DNA from: Fusarium oxysporum f. sp. lycopersici 4287
Lineage: Eukaryota > Ascomycota > Sordariomycetes > Hypocreales > Nectriaceae
NCBI RefSeq assembly: GCF_000149955.1
Contig: NC_030987.1
Span: 2,819,236-2,883,235 of the forward strand
Reading direction: 5' to 3'
Length of the DNA: 64,000 nt
Shown here: one piece after another, positions 11,879-25,481 of the stretch
Numbering within the stretch: the first letter of the stretch is position 1
Layout of the letters: every line of letters begins with the position of its first letter
Position numbers and translations under genes: made by a program
The notes under the pieces: model-generated
The model's database searches: none
What the model was told of the DNA's origin: nothing
Seen by the model: the letters and a program-made list of their open reading frames with translations, nothing else

Positions 11879-12780
11879 ACAGGAGATTTAAGATGTTGGT
11901 TGAGGTGGATGGATTGGTTGGTGCTAGTAACCCTTTGGCTACCTTGTCAGCGTCACATATTACTCGTATGGCAATACCCAGGCTGGAATTGGAGGGCCAT
12001 TGTAGCAATTTATCGAAGAAATGAAGCTGGTTATGATCAGATGTGGCCCAAGTGATGTTGATGTAGCTGCTATTGGAGAGACGTCAAGCCACACCCGTCT
12101 TCAGACAAGCTTTGGGCTGCAGCCAAGGTACCTTGACTTTATGACCACCGCGGTTCAGTGTAGAAGTGCTGCATCTCGAAAAATCAATTAATTATCAAAC
12201 AAGATCGCGAGGAACTCTTTTCACTTGGTCGTCCTAGAATTCTTTGTTGATATCCTGGTATGGAGGTTACATTACGCCACGTGAGGCGCTACCTATGGTA
12301 TGCAAAGCCAAGGCTGGCAGTGGAAGGGGCAAACACTGGCACTGCGCTGGCGGTGCCCCAACTTGGCATGCTAGTGCTAGGCTGTCCGCGGCCTGGACCT
12401 GGGCTGGTTGGCAACCACCAACATCATCCATCCCTCTCTCCTCCTTTCGCTCCCCATCATCATCCATCACCTAACAACACCCACCAAAAATTCTTTCACG
12501 AACGAGCTTCGCGCGTCCTCGTCATCCTGCGCCTTTTTTCGCATACTCCTTTTTTACGGCGATAGAACGATTTAGCGACAGGAACTGCTGCTGCTGGTAT
12601 CGGCAGCTGCTGATTATCTCATCTCCCTTGTTTCCCTTTTCTCCTCCCCTGACGGCCGCCGCCTTTGTGCCTCGTGCGGCGTGCCCCACCCGACTTCTCG
12701 CGATTCAGACCGCATCAACGTCATTTCAACCTCACTCCCGTTAATCAACACATCAATAACCGACTCGACACCGCTGAGCC
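11879..12780. promoter_or_regulatory. EXO84 3' flank and PP2A promoter/leader
   Basis: About 900 bases. The last 350 are strongly pyrimidine-rich (runs of CT and CAT around 12421-12560 and 12620-12700), typical of the promoter and 5' leader of a highly expressed fungal gene. No independent gene was seen. Confidence 0.5.
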
Positions 12781-14178
12781 ATGGATACCAATATGGAGGA
12801 TGTTGGGCGAGCGCCCGCTGAAGCTTCACCCGTGCTCAACTTTGAGCCTACTACGATCCCCACCCTCGACGGTTGGATCGAGAGCTTGATGTCTTGCAAG
12901 CAGCTGGCCGAAGCTGACGTTCAGAGACTCTGCGATAAGGTGAGGAGGCTGTCAACTCAGCGGGATGTAGAGCCTGGTCTGATGCATGGTGCATTCGATG
13001 ATCAAGTCGCGATCAAACTGAGCGTGCATCATACTCGACTGGCTCGGCTTCTCGCGTGATACAACCAAATGCTAATATGTCATGTAGGCACGAGAAGTTC
13101 TACAGGAGGAGTCGAACGTGCAGCCAGTGGTACGTTTATAACATGCGCCGGCAAGCTAAGTGCTTGAGCTGATACTGTCTCGCCAGAAATGCCCCGTTAC
13201 CGTCTGTGGTGATATCCACGGTCAATTCCACGACTTGATGGAGCTCTTCAAGATTGGCGGTCCTAACCCCGATACCAACTACCTATTCATGGGTACGCTT
13301 CAATCATCTTTCAGCCTCACGAAGTCGATACTTACTCTCGATAGGTGACTACGTTGACCGAGGCTACTACTCTGTTGAGACCGTCACCCTTCTTGTCGCC
13401 CTCAAGATCCGATACCCTCAACGAATCACAATCCTCCGAGGAAACCACGAGTCCCGTCAGATCACTCAGGTCTACGGCTTCTACGACGAATGCCTCCGTA
13501 AATATGGAAACGCTAATGTCTGGAAGTATTTTACCGACCTCTTTGACTACCTCCCCCTCACTGCCCTGATCGACAACCAAATCTTCTGTCTTCATGGCGG
13601 CCTCTCCCCGAGCATTGATACTCTGGATAACATCCGAGCTCTTGATCGTATTCAGGAGGTTCCTCACGAGGGTCCCATGTGTGATCTTCTCTGGTCAGAC
13701 CCTGACGACCGATGCGGCTGGGGAATCTCTCCTCGAGGTGCGGGGTACACATTCGGACAGGACATTTCAGAAGCTTTCAACCACAACAATGGCTTGACCT
13801 TGATTGCTCGCGCCCATCAGCTTGTTATGGAGGGTTATAACTGGTCTCAAGACCGAAATGTTGTTACCATTTTCTCAGGTACGCTCAGCACGCGAGACGC
13901 CACGCTTCTGTACAGCATTAACATCAATACAGCACCCAACTACTGCTACCGATGCGGTAATCAAGCTGCTATCATGGAGATTGATGAGCACCTGAAGTAC
14001 ACCTTGTGAGTCGATCCAATCTCAACATGAAATACACGAACTGACCACAACCAGCTTGCAATTTGATCCATGCCCCAGAGCTGGCGAGCCCATGGTCTCA
14101 AGGCGTAGGTGTCACCCACAAGCGGTTACAAGGACTCAACTAATACTATGACCAGGGACTCCCGACTACTTCCTCTAA
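12781..14178 (+). CDS. pph-1: Serine/threonine protein phosphatase 2A catalytic subunit
   Basis: Catalytic subunit of PP2A, a metal-dependent phosphatase acting in growth, cell cycle and septation. Seven exons join in frame: 12781-12939, 13088-13129, 13187-13292, 13345-13878, 13933-14005, 14055-14104 and 14156-14178 (328 aa). PPP motifs appear in order: [17 protein letters not shown] (across the exon 3/4 junction), RGNHESRQI and HGGLSPS. The C-terminus TPDYFL carries the carboxymethylated leucine found in PP2Ac. An N-terminal extension of about 20 residues precedes the usual start of the fold. The 54-nt intron 13879-13932 lies between IFS and [10 protein letters not shown]. It has no stop and is a multiple of three, so a naive translation reads through it. 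Confidence 0.96.
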
Positions 14179-14982
14179 TCTCGTCACGTATACCCACGTT
14201 TTACCAAGCTCGAGTCAAATGTCGAAGTGCCATGCCTGGTGCAACCACGCCAGCCTTAAGTCCTTTGCAGCTTGACCGTGTACGATTCCACGACGAATTC
14301 TTCGAACGAAAACAGAACTTCATGGAGCATGTGTTGTACGGATGTTACATCTTTGCTAATGGAGAGCTTCCGAATATTGCAAAGCGATCGTAATTTTGGA
14401 GGTACGTGCAGGGAAGGGTTGGTAGACTTGATTGCGGCGCCCACCTCATGGCTGCTTAGATACGCATATTTGAGTTACGCGCTGTAAGAGAAAGAAACAC
14501 GCATGCATGATCAACACTTGTCTGTCTCTCCTTATGATATGAGTAGTGAAGCGACTAAAGAGTCGATATCCTCACATCATTGGTGAACAATATCCCCCTC
14601 CTGAGGTCTCGCACGATCAGGGCATGATGGTAGCAGATAACGCCCATCCCTTGGATGCTTTGTGTTGATATGTTGAGCTGATCTTCAGTATTGGTCCGAC
14701 TGAGTATTTCCACAAGTTGATATGTTTCGACTATCTTGATACGCCTAGACTACATCTCTTATAACACTTCAGCCTAGGGTCAGTCATGATGTTCAAAGAT
14801 ATATTGTTGAAACTTGACAATCTTCTTCGGGCGCGTAGGCCGCCCCCCTCTCTATGATGTCTTGTACAGAACAGCTTGCATTGAAGGCGAAAACGGTCGC
14901 ACAGAATCCATATCCATTCTTTATACGCCCACAATTGACTATGTATTACAAATAGTCCAGTCGTGTAACACGATATTCGACA
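14179..14982. other. Convergent intergenic PP2A / DUF3112
   Basis: About 800 bases of 3' flank. The frame at 14256-14393 follows the PP2A stop and has no domain. Nothing else was seen. Confidence 0.55.
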
Positions 14983-16026
14983 TCAAACGGTCTCTTCCTT
15001 GAGCTCCTCCTTTAGACCCGCCTCCCAGTTTCGCTGCTGCTGTTGGCGCTGCTCCGCTGTTTGTGGTCGCTCGTCATCACCAAAGACTTCCTCTTCAGTA
15101 TTAACACGGTACATACGCTCTTGGGTCTTTGTATTGCGACCAGAGTAATCGCCGGGGGCATGGCTACCGTCGGGAATGTGGAAGCGTCGATCGAATCGCG
15201 AGAGAGTGTAGGAGAAGACGACGATGATCTCGATGACGTAGCTGAAGCAGTAGTAACATGCTTTGCTGTGATACCAGGCTGGATCGTTCGCGGGCCGCAG
15301 CTTGAAGGATACGCCAGTCCTGAAAGCAGCACCGAGAGAAAGCAGTATAGTTGTGAAGATAAGAAGCTGGATTTTTGTTCGCATGCGGCCTTGTCCGAAT
15401 TTGTCCATTGGTGCTCTTCGGGGGATAATGAAGCACGCTCCGACAATGGGCAATGGGAGAAAAGCGAGAATGGCAAGAAACGTGCTGCCGGTGAGTTGAA
15501 CGTCGCGAAGTTGCTGTTTCGTATGTGGGTTCAAAGTGTAGAAGTTATATACCACAGCTGTAATTAGCATCACAAGACTTGCAAGGATGCAAAAGTACAA
15601 GAGCTTGAACACCAGCGAAGCAGGTCTGCTCCATCCAATTTGTGGATGATACGCCCTCAAGATGCGCTGGGCAAAGATCAGATTCACAACGAACAAGAGC
15701 ACAACGCCTGCGTTTGCAAACACCTGGGCAGCGATAGCAAGACTGGTGTCATGCGGGTTCGAAGCCCATGCGATTCTCAACACGTTCGCGGTGATACGGG
15801 CCATGCAAAAGCCGAAAAGCAAACCGCTGAGGGCGAATTTGTGAGATCGCTTTTTGTTCAGCTGAAAGATGGTCATGTTGAGAATGGCACCGCCGACGAA
15901 GAAGGCCAAAATAACAGCACAGATGGGATCGTCGACGCTGGCCGTAGGTCTGCCGCCGAGACCAGCTGTCTTGGGGAGATAGGGAGGCCCCTGGGGAGGT
16001 ATCTCGCCTGAGGTTTGCGAGGACAT
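14983..16026 (-). CDS. DUF3112 family seven-helix membrane protein
   Basis: Single-exon 347-aa membrane protein of unknown function that resembles the fungal DUF3112 family. About seven hydrophobic segments are visible: AVILAFFVGGAILNM, FALSGLLFGFCMARI, AAQVFANAGVVLLFVVNLIF, LLYFCILASLVMLITAVVY, TFLAILAFLPLPIVGACFII, IQLLIFTTILLSLGAAF and CFSYVIEIIVVFSYTLSRF. The segment ACYYCF has paired Cys and Tyr residues. The short N-terminus is Pro/Gly-rich (EIPPQGPPYLP) and the hydrophilic C-terminal tail is Gln- and Glu-rich. The topology resembles fungal seven-helix receptor-like proteins, but no ligand or partner can be named. A TATATA-like element lies near 16192-16203, about 170 bases upstream of the ATG on the coding strand. 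Confidence 0.85.
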   Translation of the reverse strand: MSSQTSGEIPPQGPPYLPKTAGLGGRPTASVDDPICAVILAFFVGGAILNMTIFQLNKKRSHKFALSGLLFGFCMARITANVLRIAWASNPHDTSLAIAAQVFANAGVVLLFVVNLIFAQRILRAYHPQIGWSRPASLVFKLLYFCILASLVMLITAVVYNFYTLNPHTKQQLRDVQLTGSTFLAILAFLPLPIVGACFIIPRRAPMDKFGQGRMRTKIQLLIFTTILLSLGAAFRTGVSFKLRPANDPAWYHSKACYYCFSYVIEIIVVFSYTLSRFDRRFHIPDGSHAPGDYSGRNTKTQERMYRVNTEEEVFGDDERPQTAEQRQQQQRNWEAGLKEELKEETV

Positions 16027-18641
16027 CTTGTTGAAGAGATGCTATGTTTATGTCGATGACTTATGCATAAGAGCAGCAGGTATTGAATCAATCGAATGTA
16101 TGCCTGTTATCGAAACGGAAGCTCAAAATGATGAATGTAAGGGCACCCTGATCTAGTTGAAAGCAAATTACCCTACAAACGGGAGGATGTCGTCTATATA
16201 CATACCCCTTTGTGAATGCTCATTCTTCAGCAACGCCAAACCAGACACTCGGTATCGGTCATCGGCGTCGCGAATCAGCAGATAAAGCGTCAGGTCTCAA
16301 TTGCCCCGTTTCCTCTCTGGGCAATGTCTAAGACGGCATGTCGGAGGTTGACTTGAGCGCGAGAGGAGCGAAAAGAATATGATTGGTGAACTTAGACTTA
16401 AGGCTGAATCTAAGAAATATTTCACACTAGAGCGAGTGTGGGTTTTGGATATTCTGATTGGTGAGACTCTGGAGGTGAGCCTGAGGCCCCTTTAGTCATT
16501 GATCGGGTTTTGTGATATTAACACCGTCAAAGGATCGTGCATGGTTAGAACTGGAGATATGCAATGGTCTTTCCGAGCTCCAAAAGCTTTTCATGTTCTA
16601 TCAATTCATGTTCATCTAGTGCCAGCATCAGTGTATAAGTAACGTGAATGAATCTCAACCTTATCTGATGGCAATACGACAACAGGGTTTCATCGTCCGA
16701 AGCCAAACGCGCCAAGCTTTTCTATAATACCCCCGGCCCCTGCTTCAGCCCTATCCCCCCCCATCCTCGGGTTCAACTTCCAGCTGGAGGGCCAGCGAGA
16801 TCAACTATTGTTGGTAAAGGAATCTGGTAATTTGGGAACACTGACGAAACCCCTGAATGATATCAAGAAGAAAAGCCAAATGGGTGTTACAGGTAGATAC
16901 TGCCATCAATTCATAACGAGATATCTTGTGTTACAACCTGCCGCTCCCTCCAAGGGTATTTTATGTACTGCAAGAACTGAGCCATCCGTTCCTCGCCTCC
17001 ACTGCATTCGCGAAGACTAAGTTCTGGAGCCATGATGGTCAGCGGCGGCGATCATGGGAACCTCAGATCTAACTACCTTCACGTACCTTCTGTTTGATTA
17101 TCCTATGAGTCCCACGAATCAGTTCTATACCTTAGACAGCTGCAGGATGGAAATAAAAAACTAGGGACTGAAAACGGCACCCGACTTCCTCTCCTCAAAA
17201 CTTCAGCTATGGATAAACTTGCTGGCCATAAGGTTAAACTTTAGGCTCCTAACACGGATGGTAAGAACACGATGTCTTTTTTCACAATATAAGCTTCTAC
17301 CCAGCAGCTTCCACGATGACCAATAACTTATTTCGTAACCAAGCCCGAAAGGGCTTGCAAAAGGAAGAAGATCAAGAGGTATATAACTTTGAGTGCATCT
17401 CTGGACAAACCACCACTCCTCAGAGCTCCAGCTTTCATAAGGGTAGCACTTGTCTTCGCCGCGCAATATGAGCTACTTCGTATATATTCACGGTAAATTT
17501 GGCTTTGTTCATTGACCTCCATTCGGATCATTGAAGAAATCCATACAAGCTTCATCAGTGATGAGACGTACTGTATCTGTCGAACCGGGCTAAGGCTTGG
17601 CGATGAACAACAGCGAACATGTCTTCTGAGATGAGAAATGATTCGATATGGCTGGAGTTAGGTGATTAGGTTCACGACCAACGTCGTAGAATAGACCTGG
17701 GTGACTATAAAGGACCATCGACGAACTGTTGTTTGATGGGTTGGATAGCGAGATGAATAACAAAAAGATGAATCCGATTTATGTCTGATGGGAGGGAGGA
17801 AGATGATGATGATCATTAACACACGCTGGAGGCAGAACTGGAATGTAATCTTGTAGTTGCATGCCGCAGGTCTCGCATTCTCTGTGTCTTCTCATCATGG
17901 AATTATTCCTTGTTACATGATGACTTGCGTTCTCAAGATACCTCAATTAGGAAGCCAGGACGTTGAGGAGAATTAGATTGGGTTTTTCTTTTCTTGGTCT
18001 TCCTCTGGCTTTCTTAACTTAACTATCAATCCCCGACTCTCGAGTTGTGCTGGTTCTCCTGACAGCTTGGGCTACCTATATTCTATTCTTGTTTGCATAT
18101 GCCATGTTATACGCAGAGAGTTAAGGTTAGTATTCTGTCAATAATAAGTACCTATCTACCCAAGGTATACATGGGAACGATGTCTCCCCCCATTCTATTT
18201 AACTCGACTGCTAGGTGCTGTACATTAGCAGAGGAACTAAATGGGCTTTTATCGCATTCAGGTCTTTCTCCCTCCAGCATTGGATCCCATGGCTACAACT
18301 CGCCCGCGCTTCCAGTTCTCATCTCTTACATTCTTTGCCCTTGACTCCTTCTTTTATTTTACTCCCAAGTCGTAGCATCCGGCCTGCAGGCTGTCGGAAG
18401 GTGGCGCTTATAAGGCAGTTGACATTTTCATCATTTTCCTGCCACTGAGAGGCACCTGCCAATAACTTCAAACGTTCCCGCACACTGCTTCTCTGATTCA
18501 CGGGCTGTTAGGCACTGCCGCATCCTTACTCCTTTCTGTTCTCCACCCTGTGATTCCATTTGTTGTTTATCTTTTCATCTTGCATCTTCCTTCCATCATC
18601 GTCATCGTTCATCGCGCTGCCGCTTTCTTTAGGCAAACAGA
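16027..18641. other. 2.6-kb intergenic stretch between divergent genes
   Basis: Spans the upstream regions of the DUF3112 gene and the RNase H-like gene. Only short frames without domains are present (for example 16808-17020 and 17203-17466). The last 250 bases before 18642 are CT-rich, as expected for a 5' leader. Confidence 0.5.
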
Positions 18642-19778
18642 ATGCCCTACGTCCCAGACACCATCTTGAACCTTTACGCAAAGGTCCAGGACCTCCTCGA
18701 TAGGTCAAAGAGATCATGGCTCGCAGCGTGCGAGGCATGGAATGAGGAGCCGCCATCCAGGATTGCGACACCTGCGACTACTACGGAGGTACTGGTACGC
18801 AAGAAAAGGGCCACAAGGGGAAAGAAGAAGGAGCCCAAGATTAGCAGCTCGTGCCATCAGCTTGGGCCGTTGACCGGTATTTTTGTCAAACCTGCTGCGG
18901 TGGCTTTGACGAGAGCTCAAAGTGTCGCTGGCGTGTCCAGCGATGGCTCTCGGTTGATTATCTGGGCTGATGCTTCGAGAAAAAAGGACACTACAGGCTT
19001 TGCCGTGGCATTTCTAACTGGCTCTAACTGGGTGCGCGTCACCGCAAAAGGACACGCCACTCCTACGGAAGTTGCAGAACTTGAGGCAATTTGTCTTGCG
19101 CTGGATTATGCGGTGCAAGTCACCAAAATACAGAAGGGAAGCATCGATACTTTACGATCTGTCGAAGTTTTCACCGACAGTCAATCCGCCTTGGGTCTCC
19201 TAAGGGTGACGAACAGACCCATGATTACCGCTGGACCTCATAGCAATGCACAGGGCGGCAATCCTCGCACGAAAAGAGGGGTCAGAAAACGAACAATAGA
19301 GAAAGTCTGCGTCATGATAGATGAACTTCAAGAAGCTGGAGTGATGGTCGAACTGCACTGGGTCCCACGGGGCAAAGTCACAGGCAATGTCATTGCTGAT
19401 AAAGGGGCAGCGATAGCAAGAATGGGATTGACATCTTATCACACCCCCACTGACGTTCTCGTCGAGTTTCTGCCTGTAGATGAACAGCAACTCGACAGTG
19501 AACATGGTATGATTGTGTAAGTTATTTCTTCTTTCCTGCTGGCGTTTTACTCTTGGATGTCCATGGCTCTAAGGTGCCTTGTTATACAACGCAATAAAGG
19601 ACTTCTAACTGATTGTGTGAGTAGACCTTTCAAGCGAACGTCGGTTCCGCGTACACGATTGGCACATCAAGTTTCTGAAATCCTCAGTTCAAACAAGGCC
19701 ACCGACATTGGCAAAAAGGAGCCAGAACAGGCATCTGATTTGCAGCAGGCCCAACAAGAACTAAATCATGACAATTGA
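18642..19778 (+). CDS. RNase H type-1 domain protein
   Basis: Stand-alone RNase H-fold protein of 342 aa in two exons (18642-19516 and 19625-19778), joined in phase with a CTAAC branch site before the acceptor. The first 100 residues are helical and then Lys/Arg-rich (RKKRATRGKKKE), resembling a nucleic-acid-binding or nuclear targeting segment. The RNase H domain runs from about 105 to 265. All four expected acidic residues appear present: Asp110 in IIWADAS, Glu146 in VAELEAICLAL, Asp179 in VFTDSQSA and Asp253 in GNVIADKGA. The domain looks like the RNase H of non-LTR retrotransposons, but no reverse transcriptase, gag or repeat flanks it. It may therefore be a domesticated, cellular gene. 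The biological substrate is unknown. Confidence 0.82.
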
Positions 19779-19938
19779 CATCTGAGCTGGCAAAACAGTT
19801 GATCGAGATACGCTTGTGCATAATCAACAAATGGGGACATGCTATTCTAATACTCTAATCATTTTCCAGGTTTATAATGTGCTCAGTTTTTGGAGCCCAG
19901 CAACGTTAATCGCCCTGGCGGATTTCCACCATCCCGCG

Positions 19939-21331
<1,393 letters not shown>

Positions 21332-21617
21332 CTAATGATGTTGAGTAGTTATTCTTGGACTGAACATCTGGGAGTAGTTAATTGCGTATTAATAATGCAT
21401 GCAAACTAGTCCCGCATATGCCTCGGCTTATACTACCAATTCGGCAGTGGTAGACGGAGTAGCTTGGGTTGACTTGCGCCTATATGATGTCTACGCAGAT
21501 ATCACGTATGTTTCTGGGCAGGTGTCTTTTAATTCTTTGTTGAGAGGGCTTGTATATTATCTCGATACAAGTATCAAGTGCTTGACCGAGTGGCAGCTCA
21601 AGTTAAAAATACCTTTT

Positions 21618-21638
21618 TTTGTTTGTTTGTTTGTTTGT
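21618..21638. repeat. GTTT tetranucleotide microsatellite
   Basis: About five tandem copies of GTTT following a T run. It is a simple repeat with no further significance visible. Confidence 0.8.
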
Positions 21639-24600
21639 ATATTTTTCGTCTGGGTGGCTGTAACGAAGCCAGATCTCCTACTGGAGCAAAAGACGTGCTG
21701 AGCTAGCTAGGTACAGGGAAACCCCGCTTCCTTCACCATCCAGCATACCAATGGCACAAAAGGTGCTGTATTTCTCAAGCCCGTCACCCGTCAGCGGGTT
21801 CGGGGGCAATCTATTGTCGAACTTTTTCCACCGACCAGAATTCTCTCGCGCATCACTACATCTGCCGACGCAGTCCACAATCTCCAGTAACCAAGTTGTA
21901 GCTCGTAGTCGACTGTCGCGGCGGCAGGGAAAAACCTCGGGAAGGAATCAGAGGCCGACGGTGCGGCTTGCCTTCAAAGGAGAAAAACCCATCGCAATCG
22001 GCGTCGTTGATCGGGAGGATGTCGCTACCGATGCCATGGGCATCGTCCTCCGATATCTAAGGCGTTCTGGTTCTGAGGTGCCGCCATTAGATCCGACAAA
22101 GGTGTTGTCAGAGAAGGCGAACTCTCCAAAATTCCTTCTCTGAAAACTGCTGTTAGGGAGCCGATAGCATCCCCGCAGTTTTGTGTGGTCGCGTGGCCTG
22201 CAGAAAATCCCGCTCCTAACACGGCACTAACAGTGCGTGCCAAGAAAGAATTTTTACAGGGGAGAGTTGAAGTTAAAAATACCGATGTCTGTAAAAGAGA
22301 GTTTAGGGTAGCCATTTTGTAGCATAAACAAATGACAAGCTACCTAACCTATATATACGCTTGGAAGACCTATTTTCTTATCAACTGGGCCAAGAACACA
22401 ATGTAGATCCTATCGAGAAATTGTAAGAAAGATAAGGCTATCTGAAATCTGCTCAGATAATTACTAACATTGGACTGCTGACTCAAACAATGATGTCTTG
22501 CAACCTACGACGCCATTGGCTCCTCAAACATATGTTAAACAGTTAATTTCCAGGTCCAAGCACTTGACCAATCCGATCAAATCAAAGAGAAATCGTGAGG
22601 ACGGGAAAGCATTGACCGACATCAAGTATATTGATACAGGTGGCTTCGCCAAAGACGAATATTTTCGATCACGCCGTGTCTCACATTCATTCTATTACTT
22701 TCCTCCGTTCTCTGTGCCGATAACAGTTTGTTGATCGACGGACTACCAAGCAGCTCACTTCGCTTGACCGGTAGTGGCTTTTAGACAGCGATAGCGCATC
22801 CTCGTTTCGACAAATACTCCCCTAGCTCCCCCAAAGAGCAGCGGAAAACAGGGTCACATCGTGGCATGACAAAGCGGTTCGTGATGTTCCTAGTCCAGGC
22901 GAAACGCGCTTCCAGCGAGAGCAGGGATTTGACAAGGGCTGGAAATTAATCTGCAGGAACCGGAGCTTGTTATAGTATACGTACCTATATTTTATGTATA
23001 AAATTATTCGTTGATACTTAAATATAGCCTCTGGCACTTCGATACTGGGTAAAGTTGGGATTGTGAAGTATTCAAGGTCAGGAATTTATCATCATGAGCT
23101 TCCGGAGGCAAGAATTCTGTCACATTCCCTGAGCATCAATCTCAAAGGCATTGTGTTGTATGTTTCAATATCCATCATGATACAAAACACCCACTTTATG
23201 CATATCGGCATTACCATCGCAATTACTGGGAAATCCCCTAATACAATCCATGACATATGGCAGGGTCTCCACTAGAGCACGCAAGAGGCACAAGAAGGTC
23301 ATAATGTTACGCTGCGCGGCGATGCGACGTTGACAAGAGCTACTGGGCGAGCTACACAAGGTAATAGAAAGGTAAGCACTCGTCCTTAAAATACCGCAAA
23401 TGAAATGTGTGTATGGGATATATTGCTGACGTGAACAGTTGGCCAGAGTTGCGACAGAGCAGATGTTCAAAATGTAATCTCGAAAAAAAAGTAAACATTA
23501 TTTACTAAGCTGGGGCACGTCTCAGCCAGTCGCTCATCGAACTGACAGTTCACATTGACAGCCAAGATTGGGGTGGCTGCACGGCAGAACGGTGAGAGGG
23601 TTGCATCCGATGCGTTTCTTTTCTCTTGAACCATATTTGGACAAACGTTTCCGTTTGTGGTTGCGTATAATTACCAGCAATCGCCGAGACTTGCGCGTTT
23701 TCTCTCACAAGCTTTTGTTTTCCACTTTGCGCGCAACGCTGGGTGCATTCTCCGTGCATCATGTGTGACGATAAACAGATGAAGAGCGGCGTTAGAAAGC
23801 GAAATAACGGCAAATCAGAAAGGGAGTAACCAAAAATCTTGCTTTCGCTGTTGTGCATGGTCGCGCAACAGAGAGTCATTAACGCAAGGAGGCCGATTGA
23901 CTCGATGTCAAGCGTGGAGGCTAACGTTGTGTCGATGAGATCCGACTGGGCTAGAAGTTTCATAAATTCTGAGTCTGACTAGTGCACGTGGAGTCGAACG
24001 CAATTGGGAATAGGTAAGGCAAAGTTGGATCTGAGTCGAGACACAAATGGGTCAAGATCTGATGTGAGGGGGAGGGAATGACGATGACTTGCAGACGAGA
24101 TGCTGTCGTTGGAGGCGACTAACTTTTGGAAGAGTCCCTCCTTGCAGATTGCATTGACCGCAACAATCTGTGTGAGCGTTGTGCTCTGCGTCCGTATCTG
24201 TGTCTGTGTCTTAGCAACAGAACCATTGTTGAACATATCATCAACAAAAGATTCAATGCAAAGTCTCGCTAACTAAGTTATGGAGACCCAGCAACGTGGT
24301 GCTGATGCTAGGTTTATGGGGTCATGTAGCGATAAATAGCGGCCCGGAAAGGCCATGGAACGCGCTGTTTAAGTGGTGGACGGCTAGAGTGACGCTAATG
24401 ACCCTGCTCGGCTTCCGTTGGATCCCTGTTCCCCAAGATTAAACAAGTTCGGGCTAGCTGAGAAGAGAAGGTATCTGAATCATACAATCTTGGAGTAAAT
24501 ATACATCTGAGACTTGGCCGTTATCCCAGCTGGCCCTGGTCTATTCCTCTTTGGGCCTAGAACAACCCGACTCACCCTGGCTATCGCCATTTCCCTCCAG

Positions 24601-25391
24601 TCAGTTTGTTTGGCCAGGAGCATGGGGTCCAAACACCAGGCGCCGGCACCACTTTCGCCCACTCTGATCATCCTCAGGTCCTTCATGTTTCTCTAAATCC
24701 CTGCTTCCTTCTCTGCCTCTCTCTCTTCTCTTTCTTCCACTGCCCTGCGCACCCGTGTCATCCTTCTCTCATCGGACCCCCAGGCGGTTCACACTGCCTT
24801 AACGCACCCCCTAATATCCCAGCCAGGGTCAATCTTCAACCGCCATCCGTCGCGTCCGCTGCCGGGTCTGAAGTCGCTGGGATCTCTTCGCTCGGGTCGA
24901 ATTTCTTCTTCTCTTCCTTCTCCCCCTTCCTCCTCCCCCCCACCCGTGCCCAGCCAGTGTGCGTAGCATCACCTGGTTTGCCTTCAATTGCACGCGCTCA
25001 ATTAACTCGAGCCTGAACGACAATCGAAAGGAACGAACTTCCAGGTCCGTTTTCTCTCGAAAGGGGCCGTTTCTCGAGGACCATCTCACCTTCTTTAATT
25101 CGTTTACGACATTCGCTCTTTCCCTCCGCGGAAAAATAATCGTAATTTAATCTTTCACCAACTGTTACTATCGTTTGAGAACGTCACGAAATCGATTGCG
25201 CTCCGACAATTCGACTTCTTCAACCTAAACTAATCACACATTCACTCACTTGTTTGCTCAGGAGAGCAGTTTTTGGCTACGATTATTAACCGCCTAACAT
25301 CTCTCCATCGATCATTACATCGACCACTCCAGACCACTTTCGACAACAACTCTTTGACGAATCAGGCAAATCATCCAAAGCTCTTATCCCG

Positions 25392-25406
25392 ATGACCATG
25401 ACCTAG
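25392..25406 (+). promoter_or_regulatory. Four-codon upstream ORF in the SH3-protein leader
   Basis: ATG ACC ATG ACC TAG lies 75 bases before the main ATG at 25482. It has two start codons and would be met first by scanning ribosomes if the transcript begins upstream, as the long CT-rich leader suggests. It could lower translation of the SH3 protein; this is inference. Confidence 0.45.
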
Positions 25407-25481
25407 GTGTTATTGAAGCTTAAGACATCAACGATTCCTGCATCAGCTTGTCGAACTTTGACCACCAACCCAACTTTGCAG

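Noticed and set aside
13879..13932. Apparent 18-residue insertion in PP2A when translated straight through
   Set aside because: The segment has a GT donor and an AG acceptor, and its removal restores the invariant [12 protein letters not shown]. It is treated as an intron (reported separately for possible retention).
15766..15786. tRNA T-loop-like GGGTTCGAAGCCC
   Set aside because: It lies inside the coding sequence of the DUF3112 protein, and no acceptor stem or anticodon arm fits around it.
22150..22233. Possible MITE: 84 bases bounded by inverted CTGTTAG / CTAACAG
   Set aside because: The perfect inverted match is only seven bases, there is no clear target duplication, and the arms differ by an insertion.
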